From Clostridium_AF sediminicola (GTDB taxonomy: Bacteria; Bacillota; Clostridia; Clostridiales; Clostridiaceae), in assembly GCF_050402865.1 (NCBI RefSeq), contig NZ_BAABMF010000013.1:62001-126000 (forward strand): a stretch of 64,000 bases of DNA, in the 5' to 3' direction. The notes under the pieces are model-generated. The model was not told where the DNA came from, ran no database searches, and was given only the letters and a program-made list of their open reading frames with translations. Positions 17,508 to 26,056 of the stretch are shown piece by piece. The stretch's first letter is position 1; each line of letters begins with the position of its first letter. The position numbers were made by a program, and so were the translations under genes.

Positions 17508-18689
17508 ATGAGAAAAGCACTTGAAGGCTTAAAAGTAGTTGATCTTACTTCTGCGTTAAATGGACCATTTTGTACAATGATATTAGGTGATTATGGTGCA
17601 GATGTTATAAAAATTGAACCAGTTAATGGTGAACAGTGTCGTACATGGGGACCAACTGATGAAAAGAGCGGTGAAAGTGGTTTTTACAACTACGTTAACC
17701 GTAACAAAAAGGGTGCCACTCTTAATCTTAAATCTGAAAAAGGTAAACAGATGTTCTATGAGCTTGTTAAGGATGCTGATATCTTAGTTGAGAACTATAA
17801 GGGTGGTGTTACAAAGAAGCTTGGTATTGATTATGAAACTGTAAAGAAGATTAATCCGAATATTATCTATGCTTCAGGCTCAGGCTTTGGTCAGTATGGA
17901 CCAATGACACACCGTCCTTGCTATGATATTGTAGCACAGGCTATGGGTGGTATGATTAACCTTACAGGCTTCAAGGAGACAAATCCAGTAAAGGTTGGTC
18001 CTTCTGTAGCAGACCACGTTGCAGGTATTTACTTATCAGTAGGAGTACTCATGGCTCTTTACAACCGTGAGAAGACAGGTGAGGGTCAGCTTGTTGACGT
18101 ATCAATGGTAGATACAATCTTCAGTTTACTTGAAAATGCACTTGTAAACTACACAGTGGGTGGTTTTATTCCAGAACGTAACGGAAATGTAGACCCATCT
18201 ATCGCTCCATTCGATATATATGATTGTAAAGATGGTTTCATTGCTCTTGGAGTAGGTAATGATAGATTGTTCAAAAAATTCTGTGAAGCTATCGGACATG
18301 TAGAACTTTTAGAAGACCCTCGCTATGAAACAAACAACTTGCGTTGCGAAAACTATATACCAGACTTACAAAATTTAATCCGTGACTGGTGCAAGGACTA
18401 CACTAAGAAAGAAATTGAAGTCATAATGGATGAGGTAGGAGTCCCATGCGGTCCAGTATTAAATGTTAAGGAAGCAATCGAGCATCCACATATTCAGGCT
18501 CGTGAAATGATGGTGCATTGTGAGCATCCAACAGCAGGGGATCAGTATTTCCAAGGTTGTGTTGTAAAACTTTCTGAAACTCCAGGTAGTGTAGATAATC
18601 CATCTCCATTGTTGGGACAACACAATGCAGAAGTTTTTGGACTTACTGAAGAAGAACTTAAAAATCTTAAAGCAGAGGGTGTAATATAA
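17508..18689 (+). CDS. Class III (CaiB/BaiF) CoA-transferase
   Basis: 393 residues, typical of formyl-CoA/carnitine-CoA transferases. Motifs: LKVVDLTSALNGPFCTMILGDYGADVIKIEP at the start (residues 8-38), then N-R-N-K-K-G-A-T-L-N-L, A-S-G-S-G-F-G-Q-Y-G-P. The catalytic aspartate is probably Asp140 in RPCYDIVAQAMGG. Moves CoA between carboxylates in the cytoplasm. Between two copies of the ammonia-lyase-like pair, it most likely activates the incoming amino acid, using the product acyl-CoA as donor. RBS GGGAGG; 29 bp after subunit B. CGT-rich. The alternative, a 2-hydroxyacyl-CoA transferase like HadA, is less likely because no 2-hydroxyacyl-CoA dehydratase lies nearby. Confidence 0.9.
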   Translation: MRKALEGLKVVDLTSALNGPFCTMILGDYGADVIKIEPVNGEQCRTWGPTDEKSGESGFYNYVNRNKKGATLNLKSEKGKQMFYELVKDADILVENYKGGVTKKLGIDYETVKKINPNIIYASGSGFGQYGPMTHRPCYDIVAQAMGGMINLTGFKETNPVKVGPSVADHVAGIYLSVGVLMALYNREKTGEGQLVDVSMVDTIFSLLENALVNYTVGGFIPERNGNVDPSIAPFDIYDCKDGFIALGVGNDRLFKKFCEAIGHVELLEDPRYETNNLRCENYIPDLQNLIRDWCKDYTKKEIEVIMDEVGVPCGPVLNVKEAIEHPHIQAREMMVHCEHPTAGDQYFQGCVVKLSETPGSVDNPSPLLGQHNAEVFGLTEEELKNLKAEGVI

Positions 18690-18704
18690 ATTAAATATAT
18701 AAAC

Positions 18705-18835
18705 AATATGTTAAACCACAAAAAGCAAGTTGAACTATAATCGACCACAATATATACCGCAGATTGATGCGCTCTGACGCTATATATTGTGGACGAAGCT
18801 CAACTAAATTACTTTATGTGATTTAACCACAATAT
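18705..18835. repeat. Palindromic dispersed repeat, copy 2
   Basis: A 131-bp imperfect palindrome with arms TTAAACCACAAAAAGCAAGTTGAAC and its near-complement CAACTAAATTACTTTATGTGATTTAA, and the loop ACCGCAGATTGATGCGCTCTGACGC. Same family as 8971-9112 (opposite orientation) and 54684-54805. It lies exactly between the CoA-transferase gene and the second hot-dog pair, so it may mark or have mediated the duplication. Confidence 0.85.
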
Positions 18836-18887
18836 AGAACGTGGCAGTTTTAACAGGCAGTCACGTCAAAAATAGGAGGATATTATA

Positions 18888-19346
18888 ATGAGAAAAGTAT
18901 CTTTTTTAAGCTATAACATGACAACAGCAGATGCCAATAATCCAGATGGATTAATACCAATTGGACGTCAGTTTGATTTCATCGGAGATGTTGAGACAGA
19001 AGAAATGATTTTGGTGGATGGTGACGAATCACTTTGCCTTGGATACCATGATGTTAAATGTTACAAGGACATTTATGTAGGAGATATGGTTGACTTTAAA
19101 GCAACTCTTACTAAAGTAGGAAACTCATCTCGTGATTGTAAAATTGAAGTTTTCAAGCTTGCTACACCTGCTTTCCGCGAGGGTAAGACAGAATGTAAAC
19201 CAGGAGATATGGTTTGGTTTGATGAGCCTGTACTTTGTACAGAAGGAAACGTTCGTCTTGTAGTTAAAAAGCACTTACAGCGTGGAGAACAGCCAGACGG
19301 AGCAGTAATTAATCCATGGCGTCCACTTGAAGATTTTCCAGAATAA
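18888..19346 (+). CDS. Hot-dog-fold subunit A, copy 2
   Basis: The 152-residue product is identical to that of 16584-17042. By direct comparison I count 15 base differences, all silent. The leader differs (TAGGAGG RBS after the palindromic repeat) while the bases after the stop are again alike. Same proposed role as copy 1: the subunit carrying GDVETE and VDGDES of a two-part aminoacyl-CoA ammonia lyase. Confidence 0.8.
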   Translation: MRKVSFLSYNMTTADANNPDGLIPIGRQFDFIGDVETEEMILVDGDESLCLGYHDVKCYKDIYVGDMVDFKATLTKVGNSSRDCKIEVFKLATPAFREGKTECKPGDMVWFDEPVLCTEGNVRLVVKKHLQRGEQPDGAVINPWRPLEDFPE

Positions 19347-19405
19347 ATCCAAGCTTTAAAAAAAAGAAGCTAAATTGAAAATATAGAATAAAGGAGAATT
19401 GTATT

Positions 19406-19783
19406 ATGAATGAACAACAGACAGTAACATATCGTTATAGAATGTCAGACCGTGATGTATTTTATGCTGGAGGAGTTGTAAACGGGGCAAGAAACATCAC
19501 ACTTATGAATGATACAGCAAACCGTCTTATGGCAAAGGTATTTGGAAACACAGGTCATTGTGTTGAGGTAAAGAAGGTTCGTCTTTATGTTCCTTCATTT
19601 GCAGGTGACTACATGGAGTATATTGCGAGAATTAAGAAAATTGATGGAAACCGTGCATTAATTGAGGTTCGTTCTTTCAAGATTATTGAAGTTCCTGAAA
19701 ATCCACCATTCCCAAGCTCTATTGATGTACTACCTGAACCACCATTATCAACAGTAGTTCAGTTTGTTTACGAGACATATTAA
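19406..19783 (+). CDS. Hot-dog-fold subunit B, copy 2
   Basis: The 125-residue product is identical to that of 17101-17478; I count three base differences, all silent. It carries the YAGGVVNGAR segment that its partner lacks. RBS AAAGGAG. The nitroreductase-like gene starts 14 bp after its stop. Confidence 0.8.
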   Translation: MNEQQTVTYRYRMSDRDVFYAGGVVNGARNITLMNDTANRLMAKVFGNTGHCVEVKKVRLYVPSFAGDYMEYIARIKKIDGNRALIEVRSFKIIEVPENPPFPSSIDVLPEPPLSTVVQFVYETY

Positions 19784-19797
19784 TTTAGGATATTAAT

Positions 19798-20334
19798 ATG
19801 AATGTAATAGAATGTATTAAAAAAAGGCGAAGCATCCGTAAATATAAGACATGTAAGGTAGAGCATGAGGTAATAGAACAAATTATTGACTGTGCAAGAT
19901 GGGCTCCATCTTGGAATAATTGTAAAGCTGTTCGTTATACAGTTATTGAAAAAGATTATGAGATTCAGAAAATTGCTCATACATTGGTAGCATCTGAAAA
20001 TGTAAATATTGTTGAAAGTGCACCTATGCTTCTGGCTCTTTCTATTGTAAAGAAACGTTCTGGTTACGAAAGAGATGGTTCTACTTCTACTGCAAAGGGA
20101 GCAGCATGGGAAATGTTTGACACTGGAGTTGCCTGCCAAAATATTTGCCTTGCAGCAGAGGAGTTGGGTCTTGGAACTGTAATTATGGCATCTTTTGACG
20201 AAGAAGGAGTTACAAAATTTATTGATTTGCCGGAAGATGAACTGATTATTGCATTGGTTGCATGTGGATATCCAGCAGAAGAGCCAAAAGCTCCAAGAAG
20301 GAAAGAAGTTTCACAAATTCTGCGTTATCATTGA
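19798..20334 (+). CDS. Nitroreductase-family FMN protein
   Basis: 178 residues of the nitroreductase superfamily: start N-V-I-E-C-I-K-K-R-R-S-I-R-K-Y with the FMN-phosphate contacts, then A-P-S-W-N-N, and E-E-L-G-L-G-T-V-I-M near the C-terminal half. Such proteins bind FMN and use NAD(P)H to reduce nitro groups, enones or quinones. Last gene of the operon; 14 bp after subunit B with only GGATATTA as a weak RBS, so translational coupling is likely. A part in redox balance of the fermentation, or removal of a reactive enoyl by-product, is speculation. Confidence 0.85.
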   Translation: MNVIECIKKRRSIRKYKTCKVEHEVIEQIIDCARWAPSWNNCKAVRYTVIEKDYEIQKIAHTLVASENVNIVESAPMLLALSIVKKRSGYERDGSTSTAKGAAWEMFDTGVACQNICLAAEELGLGTVIMASFDEEGVTKFIDLPEDELIIALVACGYPAEEPKAPRRKEVSQILRYH

Positions 20335-20398
20335 AAAAATGCAGCCACATCAATTGTTGGATGTACTACCTTTTACTTATTTAAGAAATAGTGTTGAT

Positions 20399-20450
20399 AA
20401 AATAACAAATTTAGGGAACTTTTAAAAAAAGTTCCCTAAATTTGTTATTT
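20399..20450. terminator. Bidirectional terminator between convergent genes
   Basis: AAATAACAAATTTAGGGAAC pairs perfectly with GTTCCCTAAATTTGTTATTT around an A-rich loop, with A and T runs on the two sides. It lies between the rightward nitroreductase gene and the leftward MerR gene. Confidence 0.9.
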
Positions 20451-20497
20451 ATATAAAAAATATACTAACCCTAAAACTGAGTCTATTTTTTCTTTTC

Positions 20498-21361
20498 TCA
20501 ATCAATCTTTGTTATCGGAATTATTATTTTGGTAATATGCTCGTCCACATTGGTTACATCAATAGGGGATATAATAAATTCTTCGGATATATTACCGGCA
20601 ATTTTATAACCATTTTTATTAATCCACTGTATCATTTTTATATGAGTGTTTACAATATTGGAGTATTTTCCGATGTGAGTAGTAGTAGCAGCAGTAAACC
20701 CTCCAAACTTCCTACAATTATCGCATTTTATGGGTGCTTCTATGCACATTCCGAATTCAACAACTGAATCCTTAAAGCAAAATTGCTCAAGAGGGTTTGA
20801 ATGGTATGTAACTATAATTGATCCTTTGCTCTTTAGCTGTAGTTTATTGCATAAATTATTTATTTCAACCCATCTTTCTAAAGATACATCTGCATTTGAA
20901 TATTTTTCCATAACTTTTCTGGTAAATACTAGATCTACTTCAGGAATTTCTTCAATATATATATTTTCGTTAATAATATTCTCTTTGTCGCAGTCAGAAA
21001 TGATATCTACCCCTTCTTTTAGTCTTTGCAAAAAAGAATAGCAATCGGAATATCTTTTTTGAAGGATATTTATTTCATCGGATATTTCCAAAAGCTTACG
21101 ATCTAAATTGTTTTTAAGAGTTTCAGCTCTATTATCGTTTATAATTTGCTGAATTTTCTTTAATTTAAAGCCAAACATTTTTAGTTTACGAATTATATAT
21201 ATTGTTACCATTTGGTTCTTACTATAATATCTATATTTAGTTCCTTCATCTCTAAATTCAGGGACAACCAATTTTATCGAATCATAATAACGTAATGTTT
21301 TTGCAGGAATATTACAAATTTCTTCCACTTCACCTATTGAATATTTTTCTTTATTTTTCAT
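20498..21361 (-). CDS. MerR-family regulator with C-terminal effector-binding domain
   Basis: 287 residues from ATG 21361 (GGAGGG upstream; the in-frame TTG before it is part of the RBS). The N-terminal MerR helix-turn-helix reads YSIGEVEEICNIPAKTLRYYD, then a two-helix region and coiled coil (about 80-120). The C-terminal half (about 130-287) fits the GyrI/BmrR-type bacterial effector-binding domain. It would bind a small molecule and act on a promoter with an over-long spacer. The 19-bp spacers of the three island promoters are what MerR regulators usually act on, and this gene lies next to the island, so it is a good candidate for their regulator (inference). Confidence 0.85.
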   Translation of the reverse strand: MKNKEKYSIGEVEEICNIPAKTLRYYDSIKLVVPEFRDEGTKYRYYSKNQMVTIYIIRKLKMFGFKLKKIQQIINDNRAETLKNNLDRKLLEISDEINILQKRYSDCYSFLQRLKEGVDIISDCDKENIINENIYIEEIPEVDLVFTRKVMEKYSNADVSLERWVEINNLCNKLQLKSKGSIIVTYHSNPLEQFCFKDSVVEFGMCIEAPIKCDNCRKFGGFTAATTTHIGKYSNIVNTHIKMIQWINKNGYKIAGNISEEFIISPIDVTNVDEHITKIIIPITKID

Positions 21362-21782
21362 ATATGATCCCTCCAAATATAAGTCATGTTTTGTTAAGCT
21401 ATAGATTACTATAAATGTTGAAATAAGAAGTATACTAGTTGAAAACTAAATATCTTTTATTTAATTATAACAAGAATATATATATATAATTATAACAAGA
21501 ATATACAAGAAATACCATAGATTTAGAAAAAACCCAAGTTAAAAAATATAAGGGAAAATAAAATGTACAAAATAGGATTTTACTGTTTAAGTTTTTGCAA
21601 AAATGATTTTCGTAAGAAAAAAATGATTGATTTATTGAAAAGTATTGAATAATATTAAAATACATGATTAAATAAAAGAAATGAAAACCTTACCAACAGA
21701 GAGGAATGGCGAATGTCTAGAAATAAGTCTTAGGAAAACGGTTTTTGTAGATTTGTCTGTAAAATAGGGAGGATGATTTTTA
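21362..21782. other. AT-rich intergenic region with a tandem repeat
   Basis: No gene seen. AATTATAACAAGAATATA occurs twice (21463-21480 and 21488-21505), separated by TA repeats. The last 20 bases carry the RBS GGGAGG of the next gene. Confidence 0.5.
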
Positions 21783-23051
21783 TTGCAAAATATTAGAAGA
21801 AACGCTTCAGAATTTCAATTAGGAAGAAAAGGGAATTTACTGATTCTTAGTATGCTACCTTTAATTTTGTTCTTTTCTGCATTTTTCTTAGATAAGCCCT
21901 CAAATATGATTAAGGGACTATATGATATAATAATATCATCAGATATTTTGCTTACGGATTATTTAGAAATAGGTGGAATAGGCGCTACTTTTATAAATGC
22001 ATCTTTATTAGCTACGTTTAATATTTGTATTATTTATAAACTTAAATTAAAACCGAATGGAGCTATAATAGCAGCGGTATTTACTATAACAGGGTTCTCT
22101 TTTTTCGGTAAAAATATTTTTAATGTACTTCCCATGTATTTAGGAGGACTCTTATATGTAAAATATCAGGGCGTTAGTTTTAAAAATGTATTGGTAGCAA
22201 TTATGTTTTCTACTACACTTGGACCTATAGTAAGTGAAATAGCCTTTGGATTCGATTTACCGTTGATACTATCCTTGCCTTTAGGCATAGTATTTGGAGT
22301 GTTTGTTGGATTTGTAATAACTCCTTTATCGTCTCATATGTTAAGAACTCATGATGGTTATAATTTGTATAATGTTGGGTTGACAGCAGGAGTACTAGGT
22401 ATTTTATTAAATTCATTATTAAAAAGTTATGGACTTGTTGTAGAATCTCAATTGATTCTTTCAACAGCGTATGATTCTTTTTTAAAGATTTTCTTGTTAA
22501 GTATTTTTATTCTTTTGATTGCTGTAGGGTATGCTATTAATGGAAAGAGTTTTCAAGGATATTCTAAAGTATTCAGATTTTCAGGAAGGTTAATTACAGA
22601 TTATTCTCAGTTGCAAGGTTATGGAGTATCGTACATAAACATGGGTATTATGGGTATGGTATCATTGATTTATGTTATAACTTTAGGTGGAGTTTTGAAT
22701 GGTCCTATTGTAGGTGCATTACTTACTGTTACTGGGTTTGGAGCGTTTGGAAAAAATCCTAAAAATACTATTCCTATTATGCTTGGTGTCTTTATAGCAG
22801 CACATTTGAAAATATGGGAAGTAAATTCTACTGCCATAATAATTGCTGGTTTGTTTGGTACTACACTTTGTCCTATTGCTGGAGAGTATGGTTTTGCTAT
22901 GGGGCTTGTTGCAGGATTCTTGCATTTATCAATAGTTATGAATGTAGGTATTGTGCATGGAGGTTTGAATTTATATAATAATGGTTTTGCAGGTGGATTA
23001 GTGGCTGCAATTCTTGTTCCGCTTATAGATGCTTTTAAGAAAGGGGATTAA
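21783..23051 (+). CDS. DUF1576-like polytopic membrane protein
   Basis: 422 residues. The TTG start at 21783 is chosen because GGGAGG at 21768-21773 is correctly spaced and the nearby ATG at 21773 is out of frame. There are about twelve hydrophobic segments and an internal duplication: both halves carry a segment of the form F-x-I-T-G-F-x-x-F-G-K-N followed by a glycine-rich helix. Both halves also have a G-Y/L-N-L-Y-N motif (THDGYNLYNVGLTAG, HGGLNLYNNGFAGG). This pattern is what I know as DUF1576. The inverted-repeat look suggests a transporter; substrate unknown. The next small gene overlaps its context by only 3 bp and is probably co-translated. Confidence 0.8.
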   Translation: MQNIRRNASEFQLGRKGNLLILSMLPLILFFSAFFLDKPSNMIKGLYDIIISSDILLTDYLEIGGIGATFINASLLATFNICIIYKLKLKPNGAIIAAVFTITGFSFFGKNIFNVLPMYLGGLLYVKYQGVSFKNVLVAIMFSTTLGPIVSEIAFGFDLPLILSLPLGIVFGVFVGFVITPLSSHMLRTHDGYNLYNVGLTAGVLGILLNSLLKSYGLVVESQLILSTAYDSFLKIFLLSIFILLIAVGYAINGKSFQGYSKVFRFSGRLITDYSQLQGYGVSYINMGIMGMVSLIYVITLGGVLNGPIVGALLTVTGFGAFGKNPKNTIPIMLGVFIAAHLKIWEVNSTAIIIAGLFGTTLCPIAGEYGFAMGLVAGFLHLSIVMNVGIVHGGLNLYNNGFAGGLVAAILVPLIDAFKKGD

Positions 23052-23054
23052 TTA

Positions 23055-23399
23055 ATGAAGCATGAAGTGCAAAAGATTTCAAAGATTGTGGATGAAATAA
23101 TAAATTTTTACTTTATAAATTCATCAAAAAAGATGAATATAGTTATTGAAGAAAAAGATGATTCATATATTATTATTGCAGAGTCAAGTCAAGTTGAATG
23201 TAGTGCTGAAAAAATTGAGCATATTAAGAAACTACTCAGTGTTCAAAGACAGAGTGAAATGGATGAATACTATTGGCAGTTAGCAGGCGAAGATATTAAA
23301 GGAGGAGAGTTTAACTTAGTGGGAATGATGGTAGATGAAGTGAGTATTGATTTTAAACCTCCTTCTATTAGGATAGAATTAGTTAGATATAAAGAGTAA
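23055..23399 (+). CDS. Small soluble protein paired with the DUF1576-like gene
   Basis: 114 residues, acidic, without signal peptide or membrane segment. It starts 3 bp after the membrane protein stop with AAGGGG as RBS, so it is very likely co-translated. The middle contains a stretch with several I-E-E-K-D-D-S-Y-I-I-I-A strand patterns and the C-terminal I-D-F-K-P-P-S-I-R-I-E-L. I do not recognise the family. A cytoplasmic regulatory or accessory domain for the transporter is possible. Confidence 0.75.
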   Translation: MKHEVQKISKIVDEIINFYFINSSKKMNIVIEEKDDSYIIIAESSQVECSAEKIEHIKKLLSVQRQSEMDEYYWQLAGEDIKGGEFNLVGMMVDEVSIDFKPPSIRIELVRYKE

Positions 23400-23410
23400 T
23401 GAAGAAGCTA

Positions 23411-23459
23411 ATGGATTTAAAGTGTTTTTTAATTATGACACTTTAAATCCATTTTTTTA
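23411..23459 (+). terminator. Rho-independent terminator
   Basis: ATGGATTTAAAGTGT pairs with ACACTTTAAATCCAT and is followed by TTTTTTT. It closes the two-gene DUF1576 operon. Confidence 0.9.
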
Positions 23460-23546
23460 TTGTATTTATAAATTCCATCCTTTAGTAGTCTAAAAAAGCA
23501 TATATTTAAAAAAATGAAATCTAGATTTGTCTATAGGTTGATATTG

Positions 23547-23611
23547 AAGACCAGACTTTGGTAGGAACCATAGGTGATGAAATCTCTTATATTGAATTAT
23601 AAGTTATATAT
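23547..23611. repeat. Short dispersed repeat, copy 1
   Basis: GACCAGACTTTGG...GTGATGAAATCTCTTATATTGAATTATAAGTTATATATAA matches 26724-26792 with small gaps. It is in the leader of the PHP-domain gene here, and directly after atoA there. Function unknown. Confidence 0.55.
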
Positions 23612-23649
23612 AATAATAATATATTAGTAAGGAGTGATTAATTATTATT

Positions 23650-24942
23650 ATGAGTGAAGAAAGTAAGTATGAATATAAAATCCATCCATTTGATCTATCA
23701 TGTATTCATGATAGAAAACCAAAAATATCTGTAATTTTTAAAGATGAGTTTCAGAATTTTGGTGGGGTAGCGTTACGGTTATATTTAGATGATGAGATGG
23801 TGAAGTGTGAAAAGTTAGAGAAGCGTAATATTGTGTATTTCCCTGAAAAGAACCTAGAATACGGTGAGCATAGGGTTAAGCTGGTAATTAAAAATTGCAA
23901 GAAAAAGAATTTTCATATTAAATGGACTTTTTATGTTGATGATAAGGATAAAGAATACAATTTTTATTATGGGAATCCGCACTCACATACTGGATATTCC
24001 GATGGAAAAGAAACTCCAACAGAAGCATTTGAATATGCAAGGGATAAGGAATTAGATTTTCTAATGATAAGTGACCATGTTGGGAAATTATTAAAGAATA
24101 ATACCAGTTATGACAACTCCATCTCTCTTCATGGATGTAAATACCCTAAATGGGCGATGACAAAACTTGAGGCAGATCGGATAAATTCTAAATATGATGA
24201 TTTTGTTGCTATAGTGGGATTTGAACTTAGCACTGTATTTTGGGGGCATATGAATTTTTTTGATTGTAATGAATTGGTTAATAAGAAGAAATTTATGATT
24301 GAAGATATGAGTCAGTGGATTAACACCCACCAAGACCTATTGCTTGTTGTTAATCACCCTTTTAAAACAGTTGGAACGCTTAAGTGTGAGAGCCCTTTTA
24401 ATAAGTGTATTTTATTATATGAATATGGTAATGGTTCTCCCCCAAGACCATATATCAGAAGTGAAGATCTTTACTATAAAGTGTTGGATGATGGGTGGAC
24501 TTTTGGAGCTATAAACGGGCAGGATAATCATCAGGCCACTTGGGGTGATGCTGATAATCTTACGGGAGTTATTGCAGAGAATTTAACAAAGAAAGATATA
24601 GTAGAAGCTATGAGAATGAGGAGGGTATTTTCAACTGAATCTAGAACTCTTAGATTATTATTTAAATTAGATGAATATTTTATGGGGAGTATCATAAATG
24701 TAAGGGTAGGGGAATCATTGAATGTAGAGGTTCACATAGAAGATTTGGTGGTTAATATTGAAAAAGTTCAATTGATATCAAATGGCGGGGTAGTAATCAA
24801 TGAACATATTATAGAGTCAACGGGAGTATTTGAATGGAATACAAATATTACTGTGACTGAGGATAATACATGGTATTTGGTAAAAGCAATTATGAATGAT
24901 GATAAGATAGGGATTTCTTCTCCAATTTTCTTGAGAAAATAG
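23650..24942 (+). CDS. PHP-domain (CehA/McbA-type) metal-dependent hydrolase
   Basis: 430 residues. The N-terminal 100 residues look like a beta-sandwich. The PHP domain starts with NPHSHTGYSDG (His111, His113, Asp118), then DFLMISDHVG (Asp142, His143), V-N-H-P-F-K and G-Q-D-N-H-Q-A. These are the metal ligands of the polymerase-and-histidinol-phosphatase fold. The last 80 residues form another beta-rich domain. No signal peptide. CehA/McbA-like members hydrolyse phosphoesters or carbamates; the substrate here is unknown. AAGGAG lies 13 bases before the ATG. Confidence 0.82.
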   Translation: MSEESKYEYKIHPFDLSCIHDRKPKISVIFKDEFQNFGGVALRLYLDDEMVKCEKLEKRNIVYFPEKNLEYGEHRVKLVIKNCKKKNFHIKWTFYVDDKDKEYNFYYGNPHSHTGYSDGKETPTEAFEYARDKELDFLMISDHVGKLLKNNTSYDNSISLHGCKYPKWAMTKLEADRINSKYDDFVAIVGFELSTVFWGHMNFFDCNELVNKKKFMIEDMSQWINTHQDLLLVVNHPFKTVGTLKCESPFNKCILLYEYGNGSPPRPYIRSEDLYYKVLDDGWTFGAINGQDNHQATWGDADNLTGVIAENLTKKDIVEAMRMRRVFSTESRTLRLLFKLDEYFMGSIINVRVGESLNVEVHIEDLVVNIEKVQLISNGGVVINEHIIESTGVFEWNTNITVTEDNTWYLVKAIMNDDKIGISSPIFLRK

Positions 24943-24978
24943 TATATTTAAGCTAGTTAATAAGATTTATTTCAAGAA

Positions 24979-25002
24979 GCCAGTATTAAAACAGATACTG
25001 GC
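24979..25002. repeat. GCCAGTAT hairpin, copy a
   Basis: GCCAGTAT-N8-ATACTGGC. Similar hairpins occur at 26791, 27361 and 50025. The 30 bases after this copy (TTGATTATAGTTTGAAAT...) also match those after the copy at 27361, so the repeat is larger than the hairpin. No T run follows here, so it is at best a weak terminator for the PHP gene. Confidence 0.6.
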
Positions 25003-25041
25003 AATTGATTATAGTTTGAAATATAGAGAAATTATATAACT

Positions 25042-25161
25042 CTACTCAATACTCATACCATAGATTTTCAAATTCATTTGTTTCATTAATTCAATATCTT
25101 TTTCATAGCGGTTGTAATGGTCCGCAGCAATAATGGAACTTTCACCTCTAGCAATTTTACC
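25042..25161 (-). pseudogene. Relic of a glycoside hydrolase family 1 gene
   Basis: On the minus strand a 39-codon frame reads KIARGESSIIAADHYNRYEK and continues DIELMKQMNLKIYGMSIE before a stop. This is the N-terminal GH1 pattern (G-D-x-x-x-x-A-C-D-H-Y-H-R-Y-x-E-D-I-x-L-M-K-x-L-G-L-K-x-Y-R-F-S-I) of beta-glucosidases and 6-phospho-beta-glucosidases. Both ends are interrupted and no other part of the gene remains. Confidence 0.75.
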
Positions 25162-25328
25162 TTAATATACAAATCGATTTCTAGAATCATCAAATCAATG
25201 GCATCTATTAATAAATTTGCTTTTTATTTTCGAATAAAAAGTGATATACATATGTATATATATATTGCAGGAATTCTTATTTTTATCATTACCGCCATAA
25301 ATATAATGAAAATTCGGAGGTGTATGTA

Positions 25329-26045
25329 ATGGCTATTGTTAAAACAATAGAAGAAAGCGTAAACATGATTTCTAAAGGTGCATCAGTCATGGTAGGTGGA
25401 TTTTTAGGAGTAGGTGCTCCTTTAAAGCTTATTGATGCATTAGTTGAGAAAGGTACTGACAATCTTTGTTTAATTAGTGTAGTAGGAAGTTACCCAGGAG
25501 GAGGCTTTGATATAGGAAAACTTACTGCAAATAAGCAGGTTAATAAATTTATTGGTGCTCATATTGGAACAGATCCTATGTTAGTAGAAGGATATAATAC
25601 AGGTAATATTGAAGTTGAATTTAATCCAATGGGAACATTTATTGAAAGAATCAGGGCTGCAGGAGCAGGTCTTGGAGCAGTAGTTACTCCAGTAGGACTT
25701 GGAACAGAAGTTGAAGAAAATGCTCTTAAAATAGAATTATATGGAAAGCCGTATTTGGTTTTTCCTCCTTTGAAGGCTGATATTGCATTAATAAAAGCCT
25801 CAAAAGCTGATAGAAATGGTAATCTTATGTATGAAGGAACCTCTTTAAATACTAACACTACTATGGCTACTGCTGCAAGTATAGTAATTGCTGAAGTAGA
25901 TGAAATAGTTGAAGTTGGTGAAATTGAACCTAATAATGTTGGTACTCCTGGAATATTTATTGACTATATTGTAAAAGGTTATTCAAAAGAAGAAAGAAAA
26001 AATATTTATGGAGAGCTTTGGCAAAAAGGAAATAAATTTAAATAA
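25329..26045 (+). CDS. atoD: 3-oxoacid/acetate CoA-transferase subunit A
   Basis: 238 residues from ATG 25329 (GGAGG 8-12 bases upstream; the in-frame ATG at 25320 overlaps the RBS). Family I CoA-transferase alpha subunit with the oxyanion motif GGFLGVGAP, F-I-G-A-H-I-G-T-D-P and the pattern A-D-I-A-L-I-K-A-S-K-A-D-R-x-G-N-L-M-Y-E-G. Together with the next gene it transfers CoA between acetate, butyrate and acetoacetate. It is far from the thl/crt/hbd set and would give a second, independent route for acyl/acetate exchange. Confidence 0.92.
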   Translation: MAIVKTIEESVNMISKGASVMVGGFLGVGAPLKLIDALVEKGTDNLCLISVVGSYPGGGFDIGKLTANKQVNKFIGAHIGTDPMLVEGYNTGNIEVEFNPMGTFIERIRAAGAGLGAVVTPVGLGTEVEENALKIELYGKPYLVFPPLKADIALIKASKADRNGNLMYEGTSLNTNTTMATAASIVIAEVDEIVEVGEIEPNNVGTPGIFIDYIVKGYSKEERKNIYGELWQKGNKFK

Positions 26046-26056
26046 GGGGGAAAAGA

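Noticed and set aside
25117..25329. Plus-strand frame of 70 codons before atoD.
   Set aside because: It overlaps the GH1 relic on the other strand and the atoD RBS, and its residues show only AT-rich composition.
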